Source: an uncultured Lachnospiraceae bacterium
Lineage (GTDB): Bacteria; Bacillota; Clostridia; Lachnospirales; Lachnospiraceae
Reading direction: 5' to 3'
Assembly: GCA_946413945.1 (NCBI GenBank)
Contig: CAMKMR010000046.1
Location: 1 to 10,150, forward strand
DNA: 10,150 nt
Below the pieces are notes generated by a model. That model did not search any database and had not been told where the DNA came from. It worked only from the letters and a program-made list of their open reading frames with translations. The position numbers and the translations under genes are program-made. Within the stretch, counting starts at the first letter, position 1. Every line of letters begins with the position of its first letter. This document shows, one piece after another, positions 1 to 5,851 of this stretch.

Positions 1-81
1 AATAATTATTTCAAATATAAAATAATAGTTTAAATTATTAAAAGAAAATATAAATAGATTAATTATAATCCTATTGATTTC
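1..81. other. Extremely AT-rich non-coding stretch beyond the pheT stop
   Basis: By direct count only 8 of the 81 bases are G or C, far lower than in the adjoining genes. No open frame of note is present: the three minus-strand frames downstream of the pheT stop close quickly and none resembles the missing PheT C-terminus. Small AT-only inverted repeats occur, for example AATAAT/ATTATT, but there is no GC-rich stem followed by a T run, so I do not call a terminator. The stretch may be ordinary intergenic DNA, the edge of an AT-rich inserted element, or a low-quality contig end. The window alone cannot separate these. Confidence 0.6.
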
Positions 82-2070
82 CTAATAATCAATCAATTTT
101 TCATCTAAATCTGAAAAATATTTATATTCGATTTCTTCAATAATATTAAGCTTTTCGAAAAGTTCTTCAACAACTCCCTTAAGAGTAAAGAAATCCCCTT
201 CACCGTACATACCAAGTGTAAGTTTCATCTTTTCATCAGGAAGCTCTGTAAGTGGAAGCGCATGAGGGATATATACATTTCCCATCTCGTAAAGTCTTAC
301 GTCTTTATTACGTCTGTTGAAGTTTGTTGAAAGTGAAGTAAGCATTCCATTAAGAGATATTGATCTCATTATAGAAAAATCTTCTCCAAGAGGATTGCTG
401 ATCTTAATTGCCTCGCGGAACTTGCTGTCAGCAGGAAGTAGTAATTTATCAAATACCTTAGGGCTTTCGAATGAATATGTCATTCCTCCTGAGAATCCAT
501 TTGCCTCAACTACATCTCTTGCGATAGCTTCAATTTCCTGCTTATAAGGAAGTCCACCGATTCCAGCATTAAGAGTAGTAAGAGTTGATGGAATCTTGTC
601 ATATCCATAGATTCTTGCAACCTCTTCTGCAAGATCATTCATGCAATGAAGATCCTGTCTATATGTAGGAATTGTAAGAGTTCTGTCACTCTCATTATAT
701 TTAAGTCCAAATCCCTTAAAGATATAAAGCATTTCTTCTTCAGGAACATTAAGTCCAAGAAGTGCATTCATTCTTTCTGGTTCAAATGGAAGTGTCCATG
801 GCTCAACCTTTTCTGGATAAACATCAACTGCTCCCTTAAGAACTTCACCACAACCAAGCTCTTCAATAAGCTGACAGGCTCTGTCAATTGCTTCCTTGGC
901 AAGATTTGGATCAAGTCCCTTTTCAAACTTACCAGCAGCATCTGTACGAAGCCCAAGTCTTCTCTCTGAAAGACGGATATTTGTTCCATCGAAGCAGGCA
1001 GCCTCAAATAAAAGATCCTTAATATCATCTGTAACCATTGAATTAGCGCCGCCCATCATACCAGCGATACCAACTTCCTTTTCTCCATCACAGATCATAA
1101 GAACATTGCTGTCAAGCTCTCTTTCAACGCCATCAAGTGTTGTAAACTTATCTCCATCTGCGGCACGCTTTACTACAATCTTATTCCCAGCAATTGTAGA
1201 AAGATCATAAGCATGCATTGGCTGACCATATTCTTCCATTACATAATTTGTGATATCAACGATATTATTGATAGATCTGATGCCCTGGGCACGAAGTCTT
1301 CTCTTCATCCATTCAGGTGAAGGTCCGATCTTAACATTCTTAACAACTCTTGCAACATATCTCTTGCAGAGCTCTGTATCTTTAACCTCAACTGAGATAT
1401 AGTCCTCAGTCTTTTCATCTGACTCTTCTTTTACTTCTACAACTGGTGGATAGAAAGGCTTGTCAAATGTAACAGCCGCCTCTCTTGCCATTCCAAGGAT
1501 TGAGAAACAGTCTACTCTGTTAGATGTGATCTCATATTCTACATTTGTATCATCAAGACCGAGAGCTGCAACCGCATCGTCTCCTGGCTTTACATCTGCA
1601 TCTTCAGGGAATACATAGATTCCGTTTTCTGGAGCTTCTGGGTAAAGCTCACGAGAAGAACCCAGTTCTTCAATGGCACACATCATACCGTATGACTCTA
1701 CTCCACGAAGTTTTCCCTTCTTAATCTTAATTCCGTCAGCAGGAAGTTCACCGCCATCGTGTCCGCCTGCAACTCTTCCTCCGTCAAGTACTGTTGGAAC
1801 TAACTGGCCTACTTCTACATTTGGAGCACCTGTTACTATCTGAATAGGCTCATTTTCTCCGACATCCACCTGACAGATTACCAATTTATCCGCATCAGGA
1901 TGTCTATCTATCTTAAGAACCTTTCCTACTACTATTTTTTCAAGGTTCTTATTAAATGTTTTATAATTTTCAACATGTGATCCTGAAAGTGTGATCTTAT
2001 CAACAAATTCCTGTGGAGTAACGTCCAGATCAGGAACATATGCTTTTATCCATGATATTGGTGTATTCAT
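82..2070 (-). CDS. pheT: Phenylalanyl-tRNA synthetase beta subunit, C-terminally truncated
   Basis: Beta subunit of the cytoplasmic (alpha-beta)2 PheRS, which charges tRNA-Phe; the beta chain contributes tRNA binding and editing of mischarged Tyr-tRNA. Visible domains: N-terminal segment (1-40), EMAPII/OB-type tRNA-binding domain (about 41-155, with HPDADKL at 57-63), B3/B4 editing module (about 213-388, with the RTDAAGKFEKG signature at 375-385), B5 domain (about 411-485, with IPTYRQDL) and the catalytic-like core (about 490-640, ending in DFFTLKGVVEELFEKL). The ATG follows a strong AAGGAG site and lies 46 bp downstream of pheS, so the two are co-transcribed. At 662 residues it is about 130-140 shorter than typical bacterial PheT (around 800). 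The expected HPG-containing end of the core and the FDX-ACB anticodon-binding domain are absent, and the frame ends in AT-rich DNA. Family assignment is certain. Whether the truncation is real, a mutation or an assembly artefact is open. Confidence 0.95.
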   Translation of the reverse strand: MNTPISWIKAYVPDLDVTPQEFVDKITLSGSHVENYKTFNKNLEKIVVGKVLKIDRHPDADKLVICQVDVGENEPIQIVTGAPNVEVGQLVPTVLDGGRVAGGHDGGELPADGIKIKKGKLRGVESYGMMCAIEELGSSRELYPEAPENGIYVFPEDADVKPGDDAVAALGLDDTNVEYEITSNRVDCFSILGMAREAAVTFDKPFYPPVVEVKEESDEKTEDYISVEVKDTELCKRYVARVVKNVKIGPSPEWMKRRLRAQGIRSINNIVDITNYVMEEYGQPMHAYDLSTIAGNKIVVKRAADGDKFTTLDGVERELDSNVLMICDGEKEVGIAGMMGGANSMVTDDIKDLLFEAACFDGTNIRLSERRLGLRTDAAGKFEKGLDPNLAKEAIDRACQLIEELGCGEVLKGAVDVYPEKVEPWTLPFEPERMNALLGLNVPEEEMLYIFKGFGLKYNESDRTLTIPTYRQDLHCMNDLAEEVARIYGYDKIPSTLTTLNAGIGGLPYKQEIEAIARDVVEANGFSGGMTYSFESPKVFDKLLLPADSKFREAIKISNPLGEDFSIMRSISLNGMLTSLSTNFNRRNKDVRLYEMGNVYIPHALPLTELPDEKMKLTLGMYGEGDFFTLKGVVEELFEKLNIIEEIEYKYFSDLDEKLIDY

Positions 2071-2116
2071 ATCTATCTCCTTGATTAATCTTATCTTTTT
2101 ATTATTTTTTCCTAAA

Positions 2117-3136
2117 TTAGAACTGCTTAAGGAATCTTACATCATTCTCATAGAGAAGACGCATATCATCGATCTCATACTTAAGAAGCGCTACTCTTTC
2201 AAGTCCTATACCAAAAGCAAATCCTGAATAAACCTTTGGGTCGATACCACACATCTCAAGTACATGAGGATGAACCATACCACATCCAAGGATCTCGATC
2301 CAGCCTGAACCCTTACATACATTACAGCCCTTACCTCCACACTTAAAGCAGGTTACATCAACTTCTGCAGATGGCTCTGTAAATGGGAAATGATGAGGAC
2401 GAAGCTTTGTCTTTGTGTCTGGTCCGAAGAATTCTCTTGCAAACTGATCAAGAGTACCCTTAAGATCTGCCATTGTTACTCCCTTACCTACAACAAGGCC
2501 TTCTACCTGATGGAATGAAGGTGAGTGTGTTGCATCAACTTCATCGGCTCTGAACACTCTACCCGGTGAAATAATCTTGATCGGAAGATCTCCGCCTTCC
2601 ATGATTCTTGCCTGAACAGAAGATGTCTGAGTTCTGAGGAGAATATCCTTTGTGATATAAAATGTATCCTGTTCGTCTTTAGCAGGATGATTTGCAGGAA
2701 TATTAAGAAGTTCGAAATTATATCTGTCAAATTCAACTTCAGGACCCTCAACTACCTGATAACCCATACCAATGAATACTTTCTCAAGATCTTCAAGAGC
2801 TATCTGATTAGGATGACGATGACCTCTCATCATCTTCTTTCCAGGAAGAGTAACGTCAATAGTCTCTCTCTTCATCTTTTCAGTAAGCATGATATGCTTT
2901 ATCTCAGCCTTCTTTGCTTCGAGCTTTTCTTCTATAGCTTTTCTGACTTCATTTACCTGCTGACCTACCTTAGGTCTTTCTTCAGGTGCAAGGTCCTTCA
3001 TATTCTTAAGGATCTGTGTAAGTTCACCTTTCTTTCCAAGAATACTTACCTTAATCTCATCAAGCACATCTGCTGAAAGAGTTTCAGCAATCTTTGCTTC
3101 TGCTTCCTGTCTGATTTCCTGAAGCGTCTTACTCAT
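2117..3136 (-). CDS. pheS: Phenylalanyl-tRNA synthetase alpha subunit
   Basis: Catalytic class II subunit of PheRS, which activates phenylalanine and transfers it to tRNA-Phe. At 339 residues it is full length for the family. In order: N-terminal coiled-coil arm (about 1-90), motif 1 region (RHPNQIALEDLEKVF, 107-121), motif 2 (GRVFRADEVDATHSPSFHQ, 192-210), the cysteine-rich insert common in Gram-positive PheS (C263, C266, C271, C274) followed by GWIEILGCGMVHP, then motif 3 (GFAFGIGLERVALLKY, 305-320) and the usual NDVRFLKQF tail. The ATG is preceded by an AAGGAGG site with good spacing. It is the first gene after the T-box leader and is followed 46 bp later by pheT, so both subunits should respond to tRNA-Phe charging. 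Nothing is missing. Confidence 0.98.
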   Translation of the reverse strand: MSKTLQEIRQEAEAKIAETLSADVLDEIKVSILGKKGELTQILKNMKDLAPEERPKVGQQVNEVRKAIEEKLEAKKAEIKHIMLTEKMKRETIDVTLPGKKMMRGHRHPNQIALEDLEKVFIGMGYQVVEGPEVEFDRYNFELLNIPANHPAKDEQDTFYITKDILLRTQTSSVQARIMEGGDLPIKIISPGRVFRADEVDATHSPSFHQVEGLVVGKGVTMADLKGTLDQFAREFFGPDTKTKLRPHHFPFTEPSAEVDVTCFKCGGKGCNVCKGSGWIEILGCGMVHPHVLEMCGIDPKVYSGFAFGIGLERVALLKYEIDDMRLLYENDVRFLKQF

Positions 3137-3162
3137 ATCTTCTTTCCTCCTTATATTGGGGC

Positions 3163-3178
3163 GGGACTAACTTGTCCC
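3163..3178 (-). other. Small hairpin just upstream of the pheS ribosome binding site
   Basis: GGGAC and GTCCC form a 5-bp stem with a 6-nt loop, ending about 15 nt before the AAGGAGG site of pheS. The GGGAC/GTCCC core repeats the base of the T-box terminator stem, so alternative pairing between the two is possible in principle. That is inference only. Confidence 0.4.
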
Positions 3179-3211
3179 AAATAATTTACATTTTAATAGT
3201 ATCTCGCCTGC

Positions 3212-3249
3212 AGCCTGTTAGAGACTTTTTTTCTCGTTGCCTAACAGCT
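3212..3249 (-). other. Extra leader hairpin between T-box terminator and pheS
   Basis: Inverted repeat CTGTTAG (3215-3221) with CTAACAG (3241-3247). It can extend outward by AG/CT around one bulged C, and an inner GAG/CTC pair flanks an A-rich (minus strand) loop. No T run follows on the minus strand, so it is not a terminator. It lies in the part of the leader transcribed only after antitermination. Function unknown; it could stabilise the processed pheST mRNA. Confidence 0.5.
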
Positions 3250-3259
3250 TTATTTCGGG

Positions 3260-3548
3260 CAAAAATAAAAGTCCCTTCGCTACTTAATGTAACGAAGGGA
3301 CGAAATTACTTTTCCGTGGTACCACCCTACTTCCGCTTTCGCGGCACTTAAATCAGCTTAACGCGCTATTCTCACGTTCTATCCTACTTTTTATCATATG
3401 ATATAAATGATATGTTCAGATGAGAAAGACTCCGGTGTGAAGATAAAGTACTGACTTATCATGATGAGGCTCTCAGCCGGTGACCTCATCTCTCTTTAAG
3501 AGTTTTCAATACTCTTTATGCACCATCATTGCCATATTTATCAAACTT
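3260..3548 (-). promoter_or_regulatory. T-box riboswitch (tRNA-Phe responsive) leader of pheST
   Basis: The T-box signature GTAGGGTGGTACCACGG lies at 3330-3314 on the minus strand, followed by a factor-independent terminator. Just before it is a CCGC-GAAA-GCGG hairpin (3333-3344), fitting Stem III. Further upstream, an apical Stem I hairpin pairs GATGAGG with CCTCATC (3490-3484 with 3469-3463). An AGUA element (about 3514) sits opposite a segment containing UUC (3441-3439), which is flanked by a CUUUA arm that can pair with UAAAG. UUC is a Phe codon, which matches the downstream genes, so I take it as the specifier. Known for this class: uncharged tRNA pairs with the specifier and the T-box bulge and stabilises the antiterminator. 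The T-box call is firm. The exact Stem I folding was done by eye. Confidence 0.93.
3261..3301 (-). terminator. T-box conditional intrinsic terminator
   Basis: Stem GTCCCTTCG/CGAAGGGAC (3301-3293 paired with 3279-3271) with a loop of about 13 nt, followed on the minus strand by a TTTTATTTTT run. It lies directly after the T-box sequence, in the expected position for the attenuator that competes with the antiterminator. It may also end transcripts entering from the upstream membrane-protein gene. Confidence 0.92.
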
Positions 3549-3554
3549 TTATCT

Positions 3555-3582
3555 AGTTTAACATTTTAATTTTTCTTGTCAA
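3555..3582 (-). promoter_or_regulatory. Sigma-A-type promoter of the T-box/pheST transcript
   Basis: Minus strand: a perfect -35 TTGACA (3582-3577), a 16-bp spacer, and an extended -10 TGTTAAACT with TAAACT at 3560-3555. This predicts initiation near 3548, just upstream of T-box Stem I. The -35 begins 10 bp after the stop codon of the upstream membrane-protein gene. Confidence 0.8.
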
Positions 3583-3592
3583 GTATAGTTAT

Positions 3593-5164
3593 TTAAAAAT
3601 CATCATCACCATCTGGCTCATCAGGGCAGAACATAAGTACTTCTGCATCGTTATGGCCATAGCTGTAAAGATGTAGTTTTATCTCTTCCTTAACTCTTTC
3701 TGGCGCATTGATAACAATTATATTGAGGAAATTATCAACATATTCGCACCATTTGTCATAAATCTTTTTCTTATCTGCTTCTGTTGGTTCTTTAGTAGCA
3801 GCAGCTCTGTCAAAACCTATATTTTCCTTTGCATTAAGGATTTCTCTCATACCCATGGCCTTAAATTTAATACCATAAGCAATTTCCTCAATTTCTTCAG
3901 TCTTTACAAAAGCACAATCATACATTTCTATGATAAGTGGAAGTATTGCCTTTTCTGGATGATCAAAATACTTACAATAATAATACATATCTTCTTTCTT
4001 TGTAAGATTCTCAATATCCTGATTGTTATACCAGAAATAATCTCCACCCTTTATTTCTGCGCGACTATCTTCTTCTCTGAACTTCTGCTCAAATATAGCC
4101 TCGCCTTTTTTCGTTTTTTTCTTTTTCTTCTTTGGCACAGGGTTTTCCTTAAGAAAATCCTTCATATCATCAGCACTGCTGATTCCAGCACTGACATTTA
4201 CTGTATCAACAAAATTGTCTGAATTAACAGTATTGATATTAACTTTATTAACAGGATTAACAGTAATTGTTCCTTCATCCTTGTATGGTGTCATACCAAG
4301 ATTCTTTGTTTCATATTTTTCAAATGAAGGCTGCTCTACAAATGCACTATCTGTAAATGCACTGTCCATTACATTATCTTTTTCTAAAGTAAATGAAGCG
4401 TTGTCAGAAAATGCACTGTCTACTCGTGGGGTCTTATCTTCTTCCTCTGTTTCCTCTCCAGTAACTTCAACAGGCCCGATATTCTTAGTAGATCCGTCTA
4501 CTTCTGAATCATACTCTGATCCTTCATATCCAGCTGTTTCTTCATCTTCTCCAACTTCTTCGTCTTCAGCTGCATACTGAGACACCTTATTCTTTAAGTT
4601 GTCTGTATTTCCAAATATTGAATCTAATTCATCCTTAGCACTTGCATTCTTTTTAGGATTTTCAAATTCCTTATTTTCATTATGAACATCTTCCGAAATG
4701 GCATTTGCTTTTGCAATGATATCTGAAGTATCAAGGCTTGCAAATCTCTCTGCAACAACTTCCTTATACTTTTCCTGAGCTTCTGCTTCATCAGCCTCAA
4801 GAGTACTCTTTAATACTTCTGTCTTTCCATCTTCGTCTTCATCATAATCTGAATCGTCATCTTCATCAGGATCATCTGAAGCATCTTCATGATCATCATT
4901 ATTTTTTGGCTTATATGCCTCATGATCAAATGCAAATTTCTCGTTTTTTGCATCCTCATCTTCTTCATCGTCTTCTTTATCTTGCAACGACGCTTTTATA
5001 TCTGTTTTAGGTGAAGTATATTCTTTTTTCTTATAATTTTCATTATCGGATGGTTTCTTTAAAACCTTAACTGTAACAACAATAAGAACGATCAATAATA
5101 TCACAAGAACCGCTGCAATGATAAACATTATAAGTGTTCCAGTGCTTAATTCACTCAGTTTCAT
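3593..5164 (-). CDS. Unrecognised single-pass membrane protein with acidic linker and C-terminal cytoplasmic domain
   Basis: 523 residues; I do not recognise the family. One hydrophobic helix lies at about 10-33, followed at once by KVLKK and KKK. By the positive-inside rule the short N-terminus should face outward and the bulk stay in the cytoplasm. Residues 61-113 are almost wholly D/E. About 114-340 is low-complexity and acidic, with DSAF repeats (249-275) and a Val-Asn-rich stretch (301-323). A lysine block (345-353) leads into an apparently folded C-terminal region (about 354-511) rich in aromatics (YFWY 376-379, YYYCKYF 394-400) and predicted helices; the last residues are again acidic. 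The ATG has an AAAGGA site. The gene has its own promoter with a palindrome, follows rrf2 by 96 bp and precedes the pheST promoter. The architecture would suit a membrane-tethered scaffold or adaptor, but that is inference. No enzyme motif is visible. Confidence 0.85.
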   Translation of the reverse strand: MKLSELSTGTLIMFIIAAVLVILLIVLIVVTVKVLKKPSDNENYKKKEYTSPKTDIKASLQDKEDDEEDEDAKNEKFAFDHEAYKPKNNDDHEDASDDPDEDDDSDYDEDEDGKTEVLKSTLEADEAEAQEKYKEVVAERFASLDTSDIIAKANAISEDVHNENKEFENPKKNASAKDELDSIFGNTDNLKNKVSQYAAEDEEVGEDEETAGYEGSEYDSEVDGSTKNIGPVEVTGEETEEEDKTPRVDSAFSDNASFTLEKDNVMDSAFTDSAFVEQPSFEKYETKNLGMTPYKDEGTITVNPVNKVNINTVNSDNFVDTVNVSAGISSADDMKDFLKENPVPKKKKKKTKKGEAIFEQKFREEDSRAEIKGGDYFWYNNQDIENLTKKEDMYYYCKYFDHPEKAILPLIIEMYDCAFVKTEEIEEIAYGIKFKAMGMREILNAKENIGFDRAAATKEPTEADKKKIYDKWCEYVDNFLNIIVINAPERVKEEIKLHLYSYGHNDAEVLMFCPDEPDGDDDF

Positions 5165-5204
5165 ATGTTCCTTTTTAATCCCTTCTTACTATACTTTTCT
5201 CCAA

Positions 5205-5219
5205 ATACTGTATCAGTAT
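5205..5219. promoter_or_regulatory. Operator-like palindrome over the -10 box and start site
   Basis: ATACTG-TAT-CAGTAT is a perfect 6-bp inverted repeat around a 3-bp centre. It overlaps the -10 box of the membrane-protein promoter and reaches the expected start site, a classic position for a repressor. The binding protein is unknown. The adjacent Rrf2 protein is one candidate. Confidence 0.5.
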
Positions 5220-5243
5220 ACTACCAGAAGAATTTATTTTCAA
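5215..5243 (-). promoter_or_regulatory. Promoter of the membrane-protein gene
   Basis: Minus strand: -35 TTGAAA (5243-5238), exactly 17 bp of spacer, and -10 TATACT (5220-5215). This is close to the sigma-A consensus and about 50 bp upstream of the start codon. It allows transcription of the membrane-protein gene independently of rrf2, although no terminator separates the two genes. Confidence 0.75.
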
Positions 5244-5260
5244 ATAATTGCTATTTTATA

Positions 5261-5692
5261 TTAAATGACAAAGTCACTACATCCCGGTTCAATCACAAGG
5301 TCCGCCAATGTTCTGGATCCAAAAAAATCCTTTACCATTTTATAAAAATCCTCCCACATTGAAAGCGTATTGCACTCCGCTGCTCTCGGACAATCATTTA
5401 CTTCTTTTTCAAGACATGTTATGGGTGCTAACGGTCCTTCAATACACTTAAGTATCTCTAGAATAGTATATTCCTCCGGACATTTTGCCAGCTTATATCC
5501 ACCGCCTTTTCCACGTAGAGAAATAAGCAGCCCATTTCTGCTCAAGGTCCCAACTATGCTTTCAAGATACTTTTCTGAAATAGCCTGTCTCTTTGCTATA
5601 TCATTTAATGGAATATATTCCCCGGTGTTATTCTTTGCCAGATCGATCATAACCCTAAGCCCGTAGCGGCCTTTAGTTGAAACAAATGACAT
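5261..5692 (-). CDS. Rrf2-family transcriptional regulator with likely Fe-S cysteines
   Basis: 143-residue winged-helix DNA-binding protein of the Rrf2 family (IscR, NsrR and CymR are relatives). The N-terminal STKGRYGLRVMIDLA is a family hallmark, followed by the helix-turn-helix (about 28-58, IPLNDIAKRQAISEKYLESIV) and the glycine-rich wing RGKGGGYKLAK (60-70). Three cysteines, C93, C101 and C107 (C-X7-C-X5-C), lie where IscR-type members bind a [2Fe-2S] cluster, so iron-sulfur or redox sensing is likely; CymR-type members lack these. I start at the second in-frame ATG (5692) because a GGAGG lies 8 nt upstream of it, inside the codons of the other possible ATG at 5707. It is divergent from gltX with overlapping promoters. 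No isc, suf or cysteine-synthesis gene is visible nearby, so the regulon cannot be named. Confidence 0.93.
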   Translation of the reverse strand: MSFVSTKGRYGLRVMIDLAKNNTGEYIPLNDIAKRQAISEKYLESIVGTLSRNGLLISLRGKGGGYKLAKCPEEYTILEILKCIEGPLAPITCLEKEVNDCPRAAECNTLSMWEDFYKMVKDFFGSRTLADLVIEPGCSDFVI

Positions 5693-5700
5693 ATTTTCGA

Positions 5701-5705
5701 CCTCC
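5701..5705 (-). promoter_or_regulatory. Ribosome binding site that decides the rrf2 start
   Basis: GGAGG on the minus strand, 8 nt before the ATG at 5692. It falls within the first codons of the longer reading that begins at 5707, which makes that longer start unlikely. Confidence 0.8.
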
Positions 5706-5709
5706 ATAC

Positions 5710-5750
5710 AGAGTTGATTTTACCACAGCGATTTATTTCTTTTCAACTCT
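5710..5750. repeat. Inverted repeat bracketing the divergent rrf2/gltX promoters
   Basis: AGAGTTGA (5710-5717) and TCAACTCT (5743-5750) are a perfect 8-bp inverted pair separated by 25 bp, with centres about three helical turns apart. One arm covers the rrf2 start region and the end of its -10. The other covers the rrf2 -35 and the gltX -35 region. This fits a two-site operator for autoregulation but is untested. Confidence 0.5.
5717..5746 (-). promoter_or_regulatory. Promoter of rrf2
   Basis: Minus strand: -35 TTGAAA (5746-5741), 18-bp spacer, and extended -10 TGGTAAAAT with TAAAAT at 5722-5717. Initiation is expected near 5710, about 18 nt before the start codon at 5692. The -35 box coincides, on the opposite strand, with the weak -35 region of the gltX promoter. 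Confidence 0.65.
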
Positions 5751-5768
5751 TTTCTCGTGTGCTATACT
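5741..5768 (+). promoter_or_regulatory. Extended -10 promoter of gltX
   Basis: Plus strand TGCTATACT, with TATACT at 5763-5768, is a full extended -10 element. The -35 region (TTTCAA at 5741-5746, 16-bp spacer) is poor, as often seen with extended -10 promoters. Predicted start near 5775, giving a leader of about 75 nt. Confidence 0.65.
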
Positions 5769-5812
5769 TAAGACCGTCAGCGCCATAGTGAATGCTGAAA
5801 AAATGAAATTCG

Positions 5813-5828
5813 GAGGGATAATTCCCTT
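5813..5828 (+). other. Hairpin in the gltX leader enclosing a GGAGG
   Basis: AGGGA and TCCCT (5814-5818, 5823-5827) pair around a TAAT loop, with a possible closing G-U pair. The stem takes in most of a GGAGG (5812-5816) that has no good start codon at the proper distance. The real gltX ribosome site lies further on at 5840-5845. Role unknown. Confidence 0.35.
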
Positions 5829-5839
5829 ACTAAATATAT

Positions 5840-5845
5840 GAGGTG
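5840..5845 (+). promoter_or_regulatory. Ribosome binding site that decides the gltX start
   Basis: GAGGTG, 6 nt before the ATG at 5852. A GTG at 5843 is in frame but lies inside this site, so it is not the initiator. Confidence 0.8.
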
Positions 5846-5851
5846 AAACAA

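Noticed and set aside
73..93. ATTGATT/AATCAAT hairpin at the pheT stop as an intrinsic terminator
   Set aside because: The stem has a single G-C pair and a 7-nt loop, with no clean T run after it; such symmetry is expected in AT-rich DNA.
317..1210. Several plus-strand and alternate-frame open frames inside pheT
   Set aside because: They overlap a gene with unmistakable PheT domains and show no initiation signals. They result from codon bias on the coding strand.
3388..3418. ATCATATGAT-type symmetry as a repressor operator
   Set aside because: It lies inside the T-box leader between Stem I and Stem III, where RNA stems are expected, and is away from the promoter.
4101..4130. A7 and A6 runs in the lysine block as a programmed frameshift site
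   Set aside because: The runs are out of register for a canonical X-XXY-YYZ slippery heptamer, and the protein continues sensibly in frame. They are explained by Lys codons, although transcriptional slippage cannot be excluded.
4738..5010. Plus-strand open frame antisense to the acidic linker
   Set aside because: Its His/Leu-rich translation mirrors Asp/Glu-rich codons on the other strand. It has no ribosome site and no recognisable protein.
5803..5841. A 12-codon frame in the gltX leader (ATG 5803 to TGA 5839) as a leader peptide
   Set aside because: There is no ribosome binding site in front of it, no run of Glu or other regulatory codons, and its stop merely overlaps the gltX ribosome site by chance-level position.
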